A stretch of 64,000 nt of DNA, from the NCBI RefSeq assembly GCF_003634935.1, contig NZ_RBXO01000001.1, positions 7,031,501 to 7,095,500 of the forward strand, in the 5' to 3' direction. Source of the stretch: Saccharothrix australiensis. GTDB taxonomy: Bacteria; Actinomycetota; Actinomycetes; Mycobacteriales; Pseudonocardiaceae. Positions 37,188 through 47,997 of the stretch are shown piece after piece; position 1 is the first letter of the stretch, and the number at the start of each line of letters is the position of its first letter. A program made the translations under genes and the position numbers. Below the pieces are notes generated by a model that saw nothing but the letters and a program-made list of their open reading frames with translations, did not search any database and was not told the DNA's origin.

Positions 37188-38828
37188 GGGGACCTCCTGT
37201 CTCTCGTCATCCGGCCCGCGGGAGCCGCCGGTGGTGCGGCACGGACGCCGGAGGACCGATCGCGGCACCGTCGCGCTGCGACGAGCGCGTCCCCGCAGCC
37301 CGGACGCTAGGTGCCGGCGCCGTGCCGCCGGCAGGCGCGCGCGGCGTCATCGGGAGCGCGGACGCCGGTGGCGCGCGCGCTCGCTCGCGGTGACGCGCAC
37401 GACGGCACCGGGCGCGCGCGAAGCGCGCGGGAATCCCGCTCCGCAATACTGATGCCCCCTCCGACGGTGGCGCGAACGCCTTTCCGGGTGACGACCCGCC
37501 TTTCGCCGCGCCCCCGTTCCGCACCGCGCCGGGCCACGCCATCCCCCGGTACCGCCGAATGCCCTTGCGGATGCCTCCGACGAATGGGCCGACCGGGTTT
37601 GGCGGCCGGGTCGGAGCGGTGCTCGGGGTGGAATTGCGGAGCACAGGCAGCCGGGACATCGGTCGCGACCGCCGCCGAACGCGCCGGTCATCCCGATGGC
37701 CTAGCCCGCTTGTGGTTCACCGAGGGCCCGAACGGGTTATTTCTCGCGGAGATCGCGAGGATTGCGCACGTTCACCCCATCGGCTTATATCCAACCCCTC
37801 CGATGTTGCGCCTAGCATTACTTTCGTCGTACTCGGAAAGAACCTCCCACCAAGGGAGCGAAGAACGGTAAAACAAGGGACGGGCACACGACGGGAACGG
37901 GCGCGGGCGCACCGCGCCGATCGTGCCGACGCGCCCGTCGCGTCCCTCGGCGACACCGCGGGCGGGCGCGGGCGTCCACACCGGTGGGCGACACCCGACC
38001 GGGCGAGGTGACCACGAATGGGGCCGGTCCGGGCCGCGGCCCGCGGTCGGTCGGTGCGGTGCGGCCACACCGGGCGGCGCTCGCCGGAGGTCCGCCGCGC
38101 CCGAGCGCGCCGCGCACCGTCGCGGGACACCGGCGGGACGGCACCCGGCGCGGGAAACGCGCACGGCGTCGGGAGAACCGAACTCACCGACGACGGGCGG
38201 AATCCGCGCGGCATATCCCGCGCGGTCGGTCCGGCAGGGCCAGCGGGGCGCGGCCGGGCCGATCGGGCGGGCGGTCCGCACCACGACCGGAACGAGCGGT
38301 GACGAGCCATTCGCGCACCCGCCCGCCGCGGCGGGCGATCGCGACGGGTCACCGGTGAAAAGACGCCTGCGGGCCCGCGGCAGGCGGACCAGTCCACCAT
38401 TACCCCACCCCGAGGTGATTTCCGTGCACCGGATACCGGTATGCGCCGAACCGGCGGTCGAAAGGCGTTGTCCCGCGCCGCGCCGGGCGGCCGGCTCGCC
38501 GCCCTGAACGCGGGCCGACGCCGACGACCGCCGACGCGCCCGGCCCCGCCACCGGGGACGGGCGTCCGACGAGGTCCCACCGCCCGTCCGACGTCCGGCC
38601 GCGCACGCGCCGGCGCGCACCGGGCGGGCGGACATCCGTTCCAGCTCTTCGACCTGGTGAGCCGCGCCCTCCGCCGCGGGCCGCGCGACGTGCCCCGCCG
38701 AGTCCCCTCGGCCCCGGCCTCCGCACCCGCTCGCCGGAAACCCCGGCCGCGGAGCGCCGCCCACCGCCGCCGGAGCCGCACCGGACCAGGTGCCGGGTTC
38801 CCGGGGATGCGAAGGAGGCACGAAGGCA
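37188..38828. other. 1.6 kb without a supported gene
   Basis: Open frames on both strands are Arg-rich and lack ribosome sites or recognisable domains. An AT-richer island at about 37720-37880 contains several promoter-like hexamers (for example TTATAT at 37784-37789) and a 22-codon frame starting ATG 37803; I would not call it a gene. Alternating GC-rich palindromes occur around 37385-37440. It separates a minus-strand operon from a plus-strand regulator, so it holds two divergent promoters. Confidence 0.5.
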
Positions 38829-40199
38829 ATGGGCGCACGACCGCCTGCCGTCCGGAAGGCGAACGAACGGCTGCGCGCCGTGATGGAGGAAGCCGGGTGC
38901 TCCAACACCGGGCTGGCCCGCCGGGTCAACGTCTGCGGCGCGGAGCACGGGCTGGACCTGCGCTACGACAAGACGTCCGTGGCGCGCTGGCTGCGCGGGC
39001 AGCAACCGCGGGGCCGCGCGCCGGGGATCATCGCCCAGGCGCTGGGGCGCAAGCTCGGCCGCGTGGTGACCGTCGAGGAGATCGGCATGGCGCCGCAGCC
39101 CGGCGCGACGCCCACCGTGGGGCTGCGGTTCGAGCCGGTGCTGGCCGGCGCCCTGCCGCAGGCGCGGGCCCTGTGGCACAGCGACGCCAACCGCACCGGC
39201 TCGCCTGCCGGGGAGCGGCTGTCGACCTCCGTGCTGGTCCAGCCCAGCCGCGACTGGCTGGTCACCGGCGCGGACCCGGCCGTCGCCGGGCGCGGGTCGA
39301 CCGCGGTCGGCACGGCGGACATCGCGGCGATCCGGGCGACCACCGCGGCGTTCGCCGACCTCGACCACCGCTTCGGCAGCACCCGCATCCGCCCCGTCGT
39401 CATCCACTACCTCGACAGCGTCGTGTCGAGGCTGCTCGTGAGCACCTACGGCGAGGCCACGGGGCGGCAGCTGTTCGGCGTCGCGGCGCGGTTGACCGAG
39501 TTGGCCGGGTACATGGCGATCGACACGGGCCAGCCCGGTCTCGCGCAGCGCTACTACATCCAGGCCCTGCGCCTCACCCAGGCCGCCGACGACCGCGGGA
39601 TGGGCGGGTACGTGCTGGCGTCCGGGATGAGCCGGGTGGCGCTGATGCTGGGCAGCCCGCACGAGGCCGTCCAGCTCGCCCGCGTCGCGCGGGAGGGGTG
39701 CCGTGGCCGCGGCAGCCCCGGTGTTCGGGCGGCCTGCCACGTGGCGGAGGCGCGCGGGCACGCCGTGCTGGGCGACGCGAGCGCCTGCGAGCTGGCCGCG
39801 GGTCGGGCGTTCGAGGCGCTGGACGACGGCGACCCCGCCGACGAGCCGGACTGGTGCGCCCACGTCGACCGGGCGCACCTGGCGGAGGAGCTGGCGCGCT
39901 GCGCCACCGACCTCGACCGCTCCACGACCGCCCTGCGCTGCGCTCGTGAGGCCCTCCAGGGCTGCGTGCCCGGTCGGTGGCGACGCCGGGCGCTGCGGCT
40001 GCTGCTGCTGGCCTCGGCGCAGCTGAGGGTGGGTGACGTCGACCAGGGCCACCTCACCGCGACGCAGGCCGTGCCCCTGCTCCGGGGGCTGTGCTCCGCC
40101 CAGTGCGCCGGCGAGCTGGAGGACTTCTGCGGTCGCCTGGAAGCGCTGGGGCGGCGGGAGGAGGCGTGCGAGCTGCTGAGCGGGTCGGAGCGGAGCTGA
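38829..40199 (+). CDS. Putative regulator with Xre-like N-terminus and TPR-like body (NsdA-like family)
   Basis: This 456-residue protein begins with a helix-turn-helix-like region (about 1-85: NERLRAVMEEAGCSNTGLARRVN and DKTSVARWLRGQQPRG, a wHTH pattern), followed by helical tetratricopeptide-like repeats (YYIQALRLTQAADDRGMGGYVLASGMSRVAL, then LAEELARCATDLDRSTTALRCAREAL). The arrangement matches the large actinomycete family of sporulation and secondary-metabolism regulators that includes NsdA. ATG 38829 has AAGGAGG about ten bases upstream. Its targets are unknown. Confidence 0.8.
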   Translation: MGARPPAVRKANERLRAVMEEAGCSNTGLARRVNVCGAEHGLDLRYDKTSVARWLRGQQPRGRAPGIIAQALGRKLGRVVTVEEIGMAPQPGATPTVGLRFEPVLAGALPQARALWHSDANRTGSPAGERLSTSVLVQPSRDWLVTGADPAVAGRGSTAVGTADIAAIRATTAAFADLDHRFGSTRIRPVVIHYLDSVVSRLLVSTYGEATGRQLFGVAARLTELAGYMAIDTGQPGLAQRYYIQALRLTQAADDRGMGGYVLASGMSRVALMLGSPHEAVQLARVAREGCRGRGSPGVRAACHVAEARGHAVLGDASACELAAGRAFEALDDGDPADEPDWCAHVDRAHLAEELARCATDLDRSTTALRCAREALQGCVPGRWRRRALRLLLLASAQLRVGDVDQGHLTATQAVPLLRGLCSAQCAGELEDFCGRLEALGRREEACELLSGSERS

Positions 40200-40206
40200 C
40201 CGCGCG

Positions 40207-40248
40207 GGGCACGGGCACCGGCTCGGGTGCGCGCCGGTGCCCGTGCCC
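40207..40248. terminator. Bidirectional terminator
   Basis: Perfect 16-base arms (40207-40222/40233-40248) with a 10-base loop lie between the convergent regulator and decarboxylase genes. Confidence 0.85.
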
Positions 40249-40263
40249 TGGCGCACGCGTGCG

Positions 40264-42015
40264 TCAGGGCACCCACTTCGCCCGGTCGGGCCGGTTGGCG
40301 GTCATGCGCTTCAACGGTGGCGGCACGTCGTCCTTGCCGACGAACACCTCGATGAGGACGAAGCGGTCGGTGGCGCTCGTCGCCCTGGCCAGGGCGCGGT
40401 CGAGCTGACCGCGGGTGCGCGCGGACAGCACCAGCGGGTTCCGCACGCCGAGGGCGGCCGGCAGGGCGGCCCAGCGCCAGCGGGCCACCTCGTTGTACGG
40501 CGCCCGCAGGCCGTGCGTGATCCGCTCGATGGTGTAGCCGTCGTTGTTCACCAGCACCACGATGGGCTTGACGGGGTGGCGGTCGACGGTGCCCAGTTCC
40601 GGCGCGGTGAGCTGCGCCGAGCCGTCGCCGATGAGCAGCACCCCGCGTCGGGAGGGGTCGGCGAGCTGCGCGCCGAGCAGCGCCGGGATGCAGTAGCCGA
40701 TGGAGGCCCACAGCGGTTGCGCGACGAACCGCGCCCCGCCGGGGAACCGGCGGTCCGCGATGCCCATGAGCGCGGTGCCGTTGTCGGCGTACACGGTGTG
40801 GTGGGGACGCAGGGACTCGCCCACCGCCTGCCACAGGTAGGACTGGGTCAGCGGGATGCCCGGCCCGCACACCTTGCGGCCCAGTGCGACGACGGCGTCC
40901 TTGAGCGTCGTCGGGAACTCCGCGGGCCGGGCGGGGGCCGGTGCCCGCCGGTCGGCGGGCGCGGTGACGGGCGCTTCACCCGGCGGACGACCGCGGACCA
41001 GCTCCGTCAGCACGTCCAGCGCCGCGGCCAGCGGCACACCGGGGAACGCCACGCCGTCCACCCGCGCGGTCGTGGGCCCGAGGTCGATGCCCTTGTCCGG
41101 GTCGAACTCGTGGGTGAACTTGCCGGTGGCCATGTCGGTGAGCAGCACACCCGCGCGGATCAGCGGATCGGCGCGGTCGATGGTGGAGCGGACCCGATCG
41201 TCGCTCATCGCACCCGCGTACAGGCCGAGGAACCCCGGCCGGCTCTCGTCCACGACGGTCTTGCCCGCGATCAGGACCGCGTGCGGGAACCGACCGGCCG
41301 CCAGCAGGGCGGCCAGTTCGGCGCGGGCGTGGCACCGGTCGACCAGGAAGTCGGCGAGGACGGCGACGGCGCGCGCGGTCGCGAGCCGATCGCGCGCCGC
41401 GTCCCGGAACGCCGCCAACTGCTCCGGGTCGGCCGCCTTGGGGTCCGGCACGTCGAGCGCCGGGCGCGGCGCGGCTGGGCCCAGCGCGACGTCGCGCGGC
41501 ACCCGCAGGTAGCCCGGCAGGCTCTCCCGCAGGCAGGTCGTCAGCACCCGGTCGATCTCCGCCAGGGCGTTGTCCGGCCGCAGCACGGCGTCCGCGCACA
41601 CCACCTGCCGGTGCGCGCGGGCGAACCGCTCGAAGTCACCGTCCCCCAACGTGTGGTGGACCAGGCTGCCCGCCCGTTCGGTGGCCCGCGTGGGACCGAT
41701 GGCGATGTGGAGCAGCGGGACGCGTTCGGCGTAGGCGCCCGCCACGCCGTTGATCGCGTTCAGCTCGCCCACCCCGAACGTGGTCAGCAAGGCGCCGAAC
41801 CCGTTGACGCGCGCGTAGCCGTCGGCGGCGTACGCGGAGCCGAGTTCGTTCACCGTGCCGACCCACTGCACGCGGGGGTGGGCGAGCACGTGGTCGAGCA
41901 CCTTGAGGTTGTAGTCGCCCGGCATCCCGAACAGGTGCCGCACCCCCAAAGCGCTCAAGCGGTCCAGGAGGTGGTCGATCACCGCGGGCGCCGCTTCCGA
42001 TGGGCTGGTGGTCAT
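40264..42015 (-). CDS. ThDP-dependent 2-oxoacid decarboxylase (pyruvate/indolepyruvate decarboxylase family)
   Basis: This 583-residue enzyme non-oxidatively decarboxylates a 2-oxoacid to an aldehyde. The ThDP-activating glutamate is in GTVNELGSAYAADGYAR, the family-specific HH pair is in LVHHTLGDGDF, and the cofactor/magnesium motif is GDGSAQLTAPE up to NNDGYTIE. The HH motif separates it from acetolactate synthases. The substrate (pyruvate, branched-chain or indole/phenyl pyruvate) is undecided. The valine dehydrogenase 5 kb away could supply 2-oxoisovalerate, but no operon links them. ATG 42015 follows GAAGGAAGG. Confidence 0.9.
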   Translation of the reverse strand: MTTSPSEAAPAVIDHLLDRLSALGVRHLFGMPGDYNLKVLDHVLAHPRVQWVGTVNELGSAYAADGYARVNGFGALLTTFGVGELNAINGVAGAYAERVPLLHIAIGPTRATERAGSLVHHTLGDGDFERFARAHRQVVCADAVLRPDNALAEIDRVLTTCLRESLPGYLRVPRDVALGPAAPRPALDVPDPKAADPEQLAAFRDAARDRLATARAVAVLADFLVDRCHARAELAALLAAGRFPHAVLIAGKTVVDESRPGFLGLYAGAMSDDRVRSTIDRADPLIRAGVLLTDMATGKFTHEFDPDKGIDLGPTTARVDGVAFPGVPLAAALDVLTELVRGRPPGEAPVTAPADRRAPAPARPAEFPTTLKDAVVALGRKVCGPGIPLTQSYLWQAVGESLRPHHTVYADNGTALMGIADRRFPGGARFVAQPLWASIGYCIPALLGAQLADPSRRGVLLIGDGSAQLTAPELGTVDRHPVKPIVVLVNNDGYTIERITHGLRAPYNEVARWRWAALPAALGVRNPLVLSARTRGQLDRALARATSATDRFVLIEVFVGKDDVPPPLKRMTANRPDRAKWVP

Positions 42016-42353
42016 GTCGTGCCTTCCTTCCTCCGCCGAGGTCGGGCTCCCGTGGCCGGTTCCGGCGGTACGCGTCGTGCGTTCGGCCGCCGGTGTGCTC
42101 CCGGCCGCGCACGGGCCGGGGGAAGAGGGATGTCCTCGGAACCGGGGAACCACCGGGACGACGACCGCGCCGGGGCTTTCCGGGGCGTGGCGGTCGGTCG
42201 ACCCACCCTGACACGGGCCGTCGATCGCCGGCAGGCGCGCTGGGCGGTGCCAGGTGTGCTCGGGCGGTGGTGGTGCGCGTGTGGTCGTCACGGTGTGCGC
42301 GGGCAGTGCTGGGGCGTGCGCGGGCGCGCTCGTCGTGCGAGGTGGCGCACCGC
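42016..42353. other. Intergenic region before the transposase remnant
   Basis: No gene is supported. It holds the decarboxylase promoter on the minus strand and GC-skewed, Val/Gly-encoding low-complexity sequence from about 42240. No terminal inverted repeats were recognised by eye. Confidence 0.4.
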
Positions 42354-42833
42354 ATGACGGCCGTGCGCCGAACGACCCCGGACCGCCTTGCCGGCACCAG
42401 GTCCGGTGCACTGGGATCTCTTGCCGTGGAGGAGAAACTGTCACGGCGTCTGGTGCCCGATCCACTGTGGACGGTCGTCGCGCCGCTGTTGCCGGGCTTC
42501 AGGCCGCGTCCGCAGGGTGGCGGCGCTGTCCCGCGCGCCTGCCGCGAGGTGTTCACCGCGGTCGTGTTCGTGCTGTCCAGCGGTTGCGCCTGGCGTCGCC
42601 TGCCGTCCTCGTTCGACGTGTCACCGGCGACGGCGCACCGCCGCTTCACCGCGTGGACGCGGGCCGGGCTGTGGCCGCGGCTGCGGCGCGCGCTGGCGGA
42701 GGACCCCGACCTCGGCGGCGACCCGGAGTGGGCGGCGACGATCGTCGACGCCGCGATCCGCCGGAGCGGGCGCGCACCGGTCCACCGGCGCGGCGGACGC
42801 CCACCCGAGCCGCACGAGGCCCGGTGGGGCTGA
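42354..42833 (+). pseudogene. IS5-type transposase remnant (N-terminal part only)
   Basis: The protein contains the DUF4096-like N-terminal segment of IS5/IS4-group transposases: PDPLWTVVAPLLPGFRPRPQ, then REVFTAVVFVLSSGCAWRRLPSSFDVSPATAHRRF. It continues to IVDAAIRRS, where the first catalytic Asp of the DDE triad normally sits, and then ends after a short unrelated Arg/Pro tail. The second Asp and Glu are missing, so it cannot transpose. ATG 42354 or GTG 42426 could start it. It marks past insertion activity in this accessory block. Confidence 0.75.
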
Positions 42834-42865
42834 CCACCACGGCCGGACCGGTGGCGCGCCCCGCG

Positions 42866-44587
42866 TCACATCCCGATGAGCCCCGCCCTGTCGCCTGCGC
42901 GGTCACCGGGTCGCCTGCCGAGGTGGACGACGTCGAGCCGGCCCTGCGCGTACCGGTCCTGGATGTCCCGCTTGTCGTACTTGCCCACCGAGGTCTTCGG
43001 CACCGACGCCACCACCGCCCACCGCTCGGGCACCATCCAGGAGGCCACGTGCCGGCTCAGGAAGTCCCGCAGGTCCGCCAGGGCGACACCGCTGCCCGCC
43101 CGCAGCGACACCGCGGCCAGGGGCCGCTCGCCCCAGCGGTCGTCGGGCACGGCGACCACGGCCGCCTCCACCACCGCCGGGTGCTCGGCCAGGGCGGTTT
43201 CCAGCGCCACGCCGGAGATGAACTCGCCACCGGACTTGATGACGTCCTTCGCCCGGTCGGTCAGCGTCAGGTACCCGTCCGGCGAGACCCGCCCGACGTC
43301 GCCGGTCCGCAGCCAGCCGTCGGGGGTGAAGCCCTCCGCCGGCCGTTCCGGCACGCCGTCGGCGCCGCGGTAGGCGGCGGTCACGCACGGCCCGCGCACC
43401 TGGAGTTCACCGGTGGCCACGTCGTCGTTCGGCACGACCACGCCCTGCTCGTCCACGATCCGGAACCGGACCGAGAGCGGGAACTGGCCCTGGGTGGCGC
43501 GGTAGGCCCGCTCCCGCTCGGCGTCCACCCCGCGCGGCGGCAGCGCGGTGGTCGCCAGCGACGAGGTCTCGGTCATGCCCCAGGCGTGCAGGAGTTCGAC
43601 GGAGTACCGGTCGCGGTAGGCGGCCATCAGCGCGGGCGGGCAGGCGGACCCGCCGACGAGGCCGCGGCGCAGGCTCGAGATGTCGCGCGGCCGGGCGTCC
43701 CACTCCTGCGACAACATCGTCCAGACCGTCGGCACCGCGGAGGCGAACGTGGGCCGTCCCGCTTCGATGACGCGGGACAGCGGCCCCGGACCGGTGTGCC
43801 GATCGGCCAGCAGCAGGTCGGCCCCGGTGGCGAACGCGGCGTGGGGGACGGTCCAGGCGTTGACGTGGTACATGGGCGCGATCGGGAAGACCGTCTCGCG
43901 GTTGGTGAGGTCGTAGCGGTTCGGCGCGGCGACCTGGAGGCAGTGCAGGTGGATCGACCGGTGGCTGTAGACGACGCCCTTGGGGTTGCCCGTGGTCCCG
44001 GAGGTGTAGCACATGGTGGCCGCGGTCCGCTCGTCCAGGTCCTCCTCCCACGGGTAGTCGGACGGCATCCCGGCGATCAGCTGCTCGTAGTCGTGCACCT
44101 CTCCGGCGAAGCCCGACAGCGGCGTCCGGTCGCCGGGGCCGGCGACGACGATGTGCCGCACGGCGGCGGGCAGCCGCGGCAGCAGGGCCGCGAACTCGCC
44201 CAGCAGGCCGGAGTCCACGACGATCACCTCGTCGCCGGCGTGGCGCACGGTGTAGGCGAGCTGTTCGACCGGCATCCGCACGTTGAGGGTGTGCAGGACC
44301 GCGCCCATCGCGGGTACCGCGAGGAACAGCTCCAGGTGGCGGGCGTTGTTCCACATGAAGGTGGCCACGACGCCCTGCCGGTCTTCCGGGCGCGTGCCGA
44401 CGCTCAACCCCAGCGAGGTGCGCAGCGCGTGCGCCAGGCGGGCGGCGCGCTCGCCCACCTCCGCGTAGGTCCTGCGGTCGAAACCGTCCCCGGTCCAGGT
44501 CGCCACGGTGGAGGAGCCCTGGACCGTGGAGCCGTACTCCAGGATGCGCGCGATGGTCAGTGGGGTGTCCGGCATGGTGCTGTGCAT
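42866..44587 (-). CDS. Fatty acid--CoA ligase (AMP-forming, medium/long chain type)
   Basis: This 573-residue ANL-superfamily enzyme activates a carboxylic acid to its CoA thioester. The P-loop is CYTSGTTGNPKGVVYSHRS, the A5 motif is HAWGMTETSS, the hinge region is GWLRTGDVGRVSPDGYLTLTDRAKDVIKSGGEFIS, and the catalytic lysine is in KTSVGKYDKRDI. The AlkK-like layout suggests medium-chain acids. ATG 44587 follows GGAGGACC. It is divergent from a PHA synthase gene, so it may supply acyl-CoA precursors for polyester or use the released acids. Confidence 0.93.
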   Translation of the reverse strand: MHSTMPDTPLTIARILEYGSTVQGSSTVATWTGDGFDRRTYAEVGERAARLAHALRTSLGLSVGTRPEDRQGVVATFMWNNARHLELFLAVPAMGAVLHTLNVRMPVEQLAYTVRHAGDEVIVVDSGLLGEFAALLPRLPAAVRHIVVAGPGDRTPLSGFAGEVHDYEQLIAGMPSDYPWEEDLDERTAATMCYTSGTTGNPKGVVYSHRSIHLHCLQVAAPNRYDLTNRETVFPIAPMYHVNAWTVPHAAFATGADLLLADRHTGPGPLSRVIEAGRPTFASAVPTVWTMLSQEWDARPRDISSLRRGLVGGSACPPALMAAYRDRYSVELLHAWGMTETSSLATTALPPRGVDAERERAYRATQGQFPLSVRFRIVDEQGVVVPNDDVATGELQVRGPCVTAAYRGADGVPERPAEGFTPDGWLRTGDVGRVSPDGYLTLTDRAKDVIKSGGEFISGVALETALAEHPAVVEAAVVAVPDDRWGERPLAAVSLRAGSGVALADLRDFLSRHVASWMVPERWAVVASVPKTSVGKYDKRDIQDRYAQGRLDVVHLGRRPGDRAGDRAGLIGM

Positions 44588-45159
44588 GGGGGTCCTCCGG
44601 GTCGGACGTCGCTGCCAGAGTGGTCGGACCGCTGGGCGCCCACGAGTCCTCACCGCCGAACGTAGGCGGCGCGCACGCCGCCTGTCGCCCTCGCGGACCA
44701 TCTCGCGTGGTGGTCGGGCTCGCGCCTGCCCGTGACGGGCGCTTCGGGTCGACAAGGCTTGCCGCTGCACGCTTTCCGGGCTCCCGCACCACTTCGCGCC
44801 CGAGCGCGCACCACCGCGTCGGCGGTGCGCCGGACCGGCGGTCGGGCACGGATTTCCGCCTGTCCTCGGGGTTTCCAGGTGAGACGGCGGCCTGTTGGCG
44901 CGTGCGGTCGTGCGGTCGGCGGGCGTGCGCTCCCCCGAGCACCCGACGTGCGCCCGGTGCGCACCCGCACGCCTCCCGGCAGTGCGCGCTCCCAACGCGC
45001 CTGCCGGCGCGGGGCGCGCGGTTTTACGTTGCTGCCACAGGAGGTGACCGCGACGAGACGCCCGGCCGCCTTCCGCGCCGCAGCGCGCACGCGGCGGCGA
45101 TCGACGTAGGCACCACGGTGTGAGCCGGCCGGCGGCCGGCTCGGCGAGGAGTGCGACCG
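44588..45159. other. Divergent promoter region between acyl-CoA ligase and PHA synthase
   Basis: No gene is supported in these 570 bases. Open frames are Arg-rich only. An AGGAGGTGACC at about 45038 has no suitable start codon after it. The PHA synthase promoter should lie in the right half. Confidence 0.4.
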
Positions 45160-46752
45160 GTGAGTCCGTACAGCGGGAACCCGTTCTCCCCCGACTCCCT
45201 GCCCGACCGGGGACGTCGGTGCGCGGCGGTGATCCGGCGGTCCGTCTCGGAGTACCGCGCGTCGGTCGCGGCGATCGGGTCCGGTCCGGACGCCGACGAC
45301 CGGCGTTTCGACGACCCCGCCTGGGACTCCGCGGGCTACCGGTGGTTGCTGCGGGCCTACTTCACGTGGCGTCGACTCGTGCTGGCCGCGGCGGAGGTCC
45401 CGTTCCTGCCTGCCCGCCACCGGTCGGAGGCCCGGTTCTGCGCCCAGGTGCTCACCGAAGCCGCGGTGCCCACGAACTCCCTGCCGGGCAACCCCGCCGC
45501 GCTGCGCCGGGCCGTGGCCACGCGCGGCGCGAGCCTGGCGCGCGGCGCGGGCAACTTCCTGGACGACCTGGCGCACCGGCGGGGACGGCCCGCCAAGATG
45601 CCGCCCGGCTCGTACGCGGTGGGCGAGGACCTGGCGGTCACGCCCGGCCGGGTGGTGCACCGGGACGACCTGGTGGAGGTGCTCCAGTACGAGGCGCGGA
45701 CCGCCGAGGTGCGCGAGGTGCCCCTGCTGCTCGTCCCCGCGTGGGTGAACAAGTACTACATCTACGACCTCGCGCCGGGGCGCAGCCTCGTCGAGTGGGC
45801 GGTCCGCCAGGGCTACACGGTGTTCGCCATCAGCCAGCGGACCCCGCTGCCCCACCACACCGACGTGGGGCTGGACGAGTACTTCCGACGGGTTCCGTTG
45901 CGCGCCTTGGACGTCGTGCGGGAGATCACCGGCTCGGCGCGGGTGCACCTGGTGGGCGTGTGCGCCGGCGGGATGCTCGCCGCGGCCACCGCCGCCTGGC
46001 TCGCCGCGGGTGGTGACCAGTGCGTCGCGACGTTGACGCTGCTGGTGTCCGCGCTCGACCAGGCGTCGCCGGACGACGGCGACGGGTCCGGCTCGGAAGC
46101 GCGGGCCAGGGCGCTGACCCGCCTGCTGTCGAACCGGGAAGGGCTCGTGGACGGCGGGCGGCTCGGCCTGCTGTTCGACCTGTTGCGCTCGCGGGACACC
46201 GTGTGGCGACCGCTCGCGGCCGGCTGGCTGCTGGGCGAGCGGCCGAAACCCTTCGACATCGTGGCGTGGAGCGAGGACTGGGTTGACGTGCCGAGCGTCC
46301 TCTTCGGACAGACGCTGCGCATCGCGATGGACAACGCGCTGGTCCGCGGGCGCCTGCGGCTCGCGGGGCGGCTGCTGGACCTCTCGTCCGTCAAGCAGCG
46401 CACCTTCGCGGTGGCCGGGGTCCGCGACCACATCGTGCCGTGGGGGACGGTGTACCGCGGTCTGCGGCACCTCGGCGGCGAGGTCGCGTTCCACCTGGTG
46501 CCCTCCGGGCACGTGGGCAGCGTCGTGAACCCACCGCGCCCGACCGCGGCGTACCGGACCGGCTCCGGCCGGCTGCCCGCCGATCCCGAGGAGTGGCTGG
46601 CGGCTGCCGCGTCGCACCAGGAGTCCTGGTGGACCGCGTGGGCGCGGTGGCTGTCCACCCAGTCGGGCCCGCTCGTGCCGGCGCGCGCCACGGGGAGCGC
46701 GCGACATCCCGCCGGCTCCCCCGCGCCCGGCCACCACGTGCTCGCGCGGTGA
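45160..46752 (+). CDS. phaC: Poly(3-hydroxyalkanoate) synthase
   Basis: This 530-residue enzyme polymerises 3-hydroxyacyl-CoA. The N-terminal synthase domain shows [21 protein letters not shown]. The lipase-like box is GVCAGG with nucleophile Cys268; Asp423 (GVRDHIVPW) and His451 ([11 protein letters not shown]) complete the triad. Length and a single gene fit class I/II synthases; no phaE or phaR partner is seen. GTG 45160 is favoured with GAGGAG upstream; GTG 45151 is possible. An SDR reductase (PhaB-like role possible) lies two genes downstream. The C-terminal 30 residues are Pro/Ala-rich. Confidence 0.92.
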   Translation: MSPYSGNPFSPDSLPDRGRRCAAVIRRSVSEYRASVAAIGSGPDADDRRFDDPAWDSAGYRWLLRAYFTWRRLVLAAAEVPFLPARHRSEARFCAQVLTEAAVPTNSLPGNPAALRRAVATRGASLARGAGNFLDDLAHRRGRPAKMPPGSYAVGEDLAVTPGRVVHRDDLVEVLQYEARTAEVREVPLLLVPAWVNKYYIYDLAPGRSLVEWAVRQGYTVFAISQRTPLPHHTDVGLDEYFRRVPLRALDVVREITGSARVHLVGVCAGGMLAAATAAWLAAGGDQCVATLTLLVSALDQASPDDGDGSGSEARARALTRLLSNREGLVDGGRLGLLFDLLRSRDTVWRPLAAGWLLGERPKPFDIVAWSEDWVDVPSVLFGQTLRIAMDNALVRGRLRLAGRLLDLSSVKQRTFAVAGVRDHIVPWGTVYRGLRHLGGEVAFHLVPSGHVGSVVNPPRPTAAYRTGSGRLPADPEEWLAAAASHQESWWTAWARWLSTQSGPLVPARATGSARHPAGSPAPGHHVLAR

Positions 46753-46833
46753 CCCGCGATCCCCGCGTCGGCGGGCAGCCGGCCGCGCTGCCCGCCGACC
46801 ACCACACGAACACCGTTTCCGAGGAGGAGAAGC

Positions 46834-47997
46834 ATGGACATGTCCACCGACCGGGCGCGGTTCACCGCCTTCGGCCCCGAACCCTTCGAGCACGAGCAGG
46901 TCCTGCTGTGCCAGGACGCGGCCTCGGGGTTGAAGTGCGTCATCGCCATCCACTCCACCGCGCTGGGCCCGGCGCTGGGCGGCGTCCGCTGCCACGCGTA
47001 CGCCGCCGACGAGGAGGCCGTCGCGGACGTGCTGAACCTGTCGCGCGGCATGTCGTACAAGAACGCGATGGCCGGGCTCGACTTCGGTGGCGGCAAGGCC
47101 GTCATCATCGCGGACCCGGCGCGGGACAAGTCCGAGGAGCTGTTGCTGGCCTTCGGCCGGTTCGCGGCCTCGCTGGGCGGGCGGTACACGACGGGCTGCG
47201 ACCTCGGCACCGACGCGGCGGACATGGAGGTCGTCGCGCGGGTGTGCCCGTGGACGCTCAGCCGACCCACGGGCGAGAACCGCACGAGCCACACGTCGAG
47301 CTTCACCGCTCGCGGTGTGCTGGAAGGGATGCGGGCGGCGGCACTCCACCGCTGGGGCACCACGTCGTTGCGCGGCCGGACGGTCGGCGTCGTGGGGCTG
47401 GGCAAGGTGGGTGCGCCGCTGGTCGAGCTCCTGACCTGCGCGGGCGCGGAGGTGCTGGTCACCGATGTGCTGGAGGAGCCGGTGCGCCGGGTCACCGCGA
47501 AGTTCCCGCGGGTCGTCGTCATGCGGGACGCCGAGGCCCTCGTCCAGGCCGACGGCCTGGACATCTACGCCCCGTGCGCGTTGAGCGGTGCGCTGGACGA
47601 CGCCGTCGTGCCCCTGATCGCGGCCGAGGTGGTGTGCGGGGCGGCCAACAACCAGCTCGCACGGCCGGACGTGGAGCAGCGGCTCGCGGAACGCGGGGTG
47701 CTCTACGTGCCCGACTACGTCGTGAACGCGGGCGGCGCGATCCACGTCGCCGCCGAAGCGGCCGGCCACCCGCTGGACCGGGTCGCCGTGGACGTCCGGC
47801 GGATCTTCGACACCACGCTCACCGTCCTGCGGCACGCCGAGTCCGAGGGCATCCTGCCCGGCGCGGCCGCCGACCGGATCGCGGAACGGCGCATCGCCGC
47901 GGGGGCGGGAAATCGCGCGACCGCGACCGTCGCGAGCGGCGACCGTGCGGCCACCGTCGCGACCGGCTCGCGAGCGGCCGAGGAGGTCGGGCGGTGA
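46834..47997 (+). CDS. vdh: Valine (Leu/Phe/Glu family) dehydrogenase
   Basis: This 387-residue NAD-dependent amino acid dehydrogenase oxidatively deaminates a branched-chain amino acid. Substrate-binding Lys76 (MSYKNAMAG) and catalytic Lys88 (DFGGGKAVI) are present, with the NAD loop [14 protein letters not shown]. Length and pattern match actinomycete valine dehydrogenases, which feed branched-chain CoA precursors. ATG 46834 follows GAGGAGGAG. The last 30 residues are an Ala/Thr/Arg repeat-like tail. The stop overlaps the next GTG (GTGA). Confidence 0.9.
   Translation: MDMSTDRARFTAFGPEPFEHEQVLLCQDAASGLKCVIAIHSTALGPALGGVRCHAYAADEEAVADVLNLSRGMSYKNAMAGLDFGGGKAVIIADPARDKSEELLLAFGRFAASLGGRYTTGCDLGTDAADMEVVARVCPWTLSRPTGENRTSHTSSFTARGVLEGMRAAALHRWGTTSLRGRTVGVVGLGKVGAPLVELLTCAGAEVLVTDVLEEPVRRVTAKFPRVVVMRDAEALVQADGLDIYAPCALSGALDDAVVPLIAAEVVCGAANNQLARPDVEQRLAERGVLYVPDYVVNAGGAIHVAAEAAGHPLDRVAVDVRRIFDTTLTVLRHAESEGILPGAAADRIAERRIAAGAGNRATATVASGDRAATVATGSRAAEEVGR

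Noticed and set aside
37803-37871. 22-residue peptide gene
   Set aside because: No ribosome site and no similarity to known leader or lanthipeptide precursors.
42354-42833. Intact insertion sequence
   Set aside because: Only the N-terminal part of the transposase is present and no terminal inverted repeats were seen.
45030-45110. Small gene after a strong AGGAGGTGACC
   Set aside because: No start codon at a workable distance; the following codons are Arg-rich.
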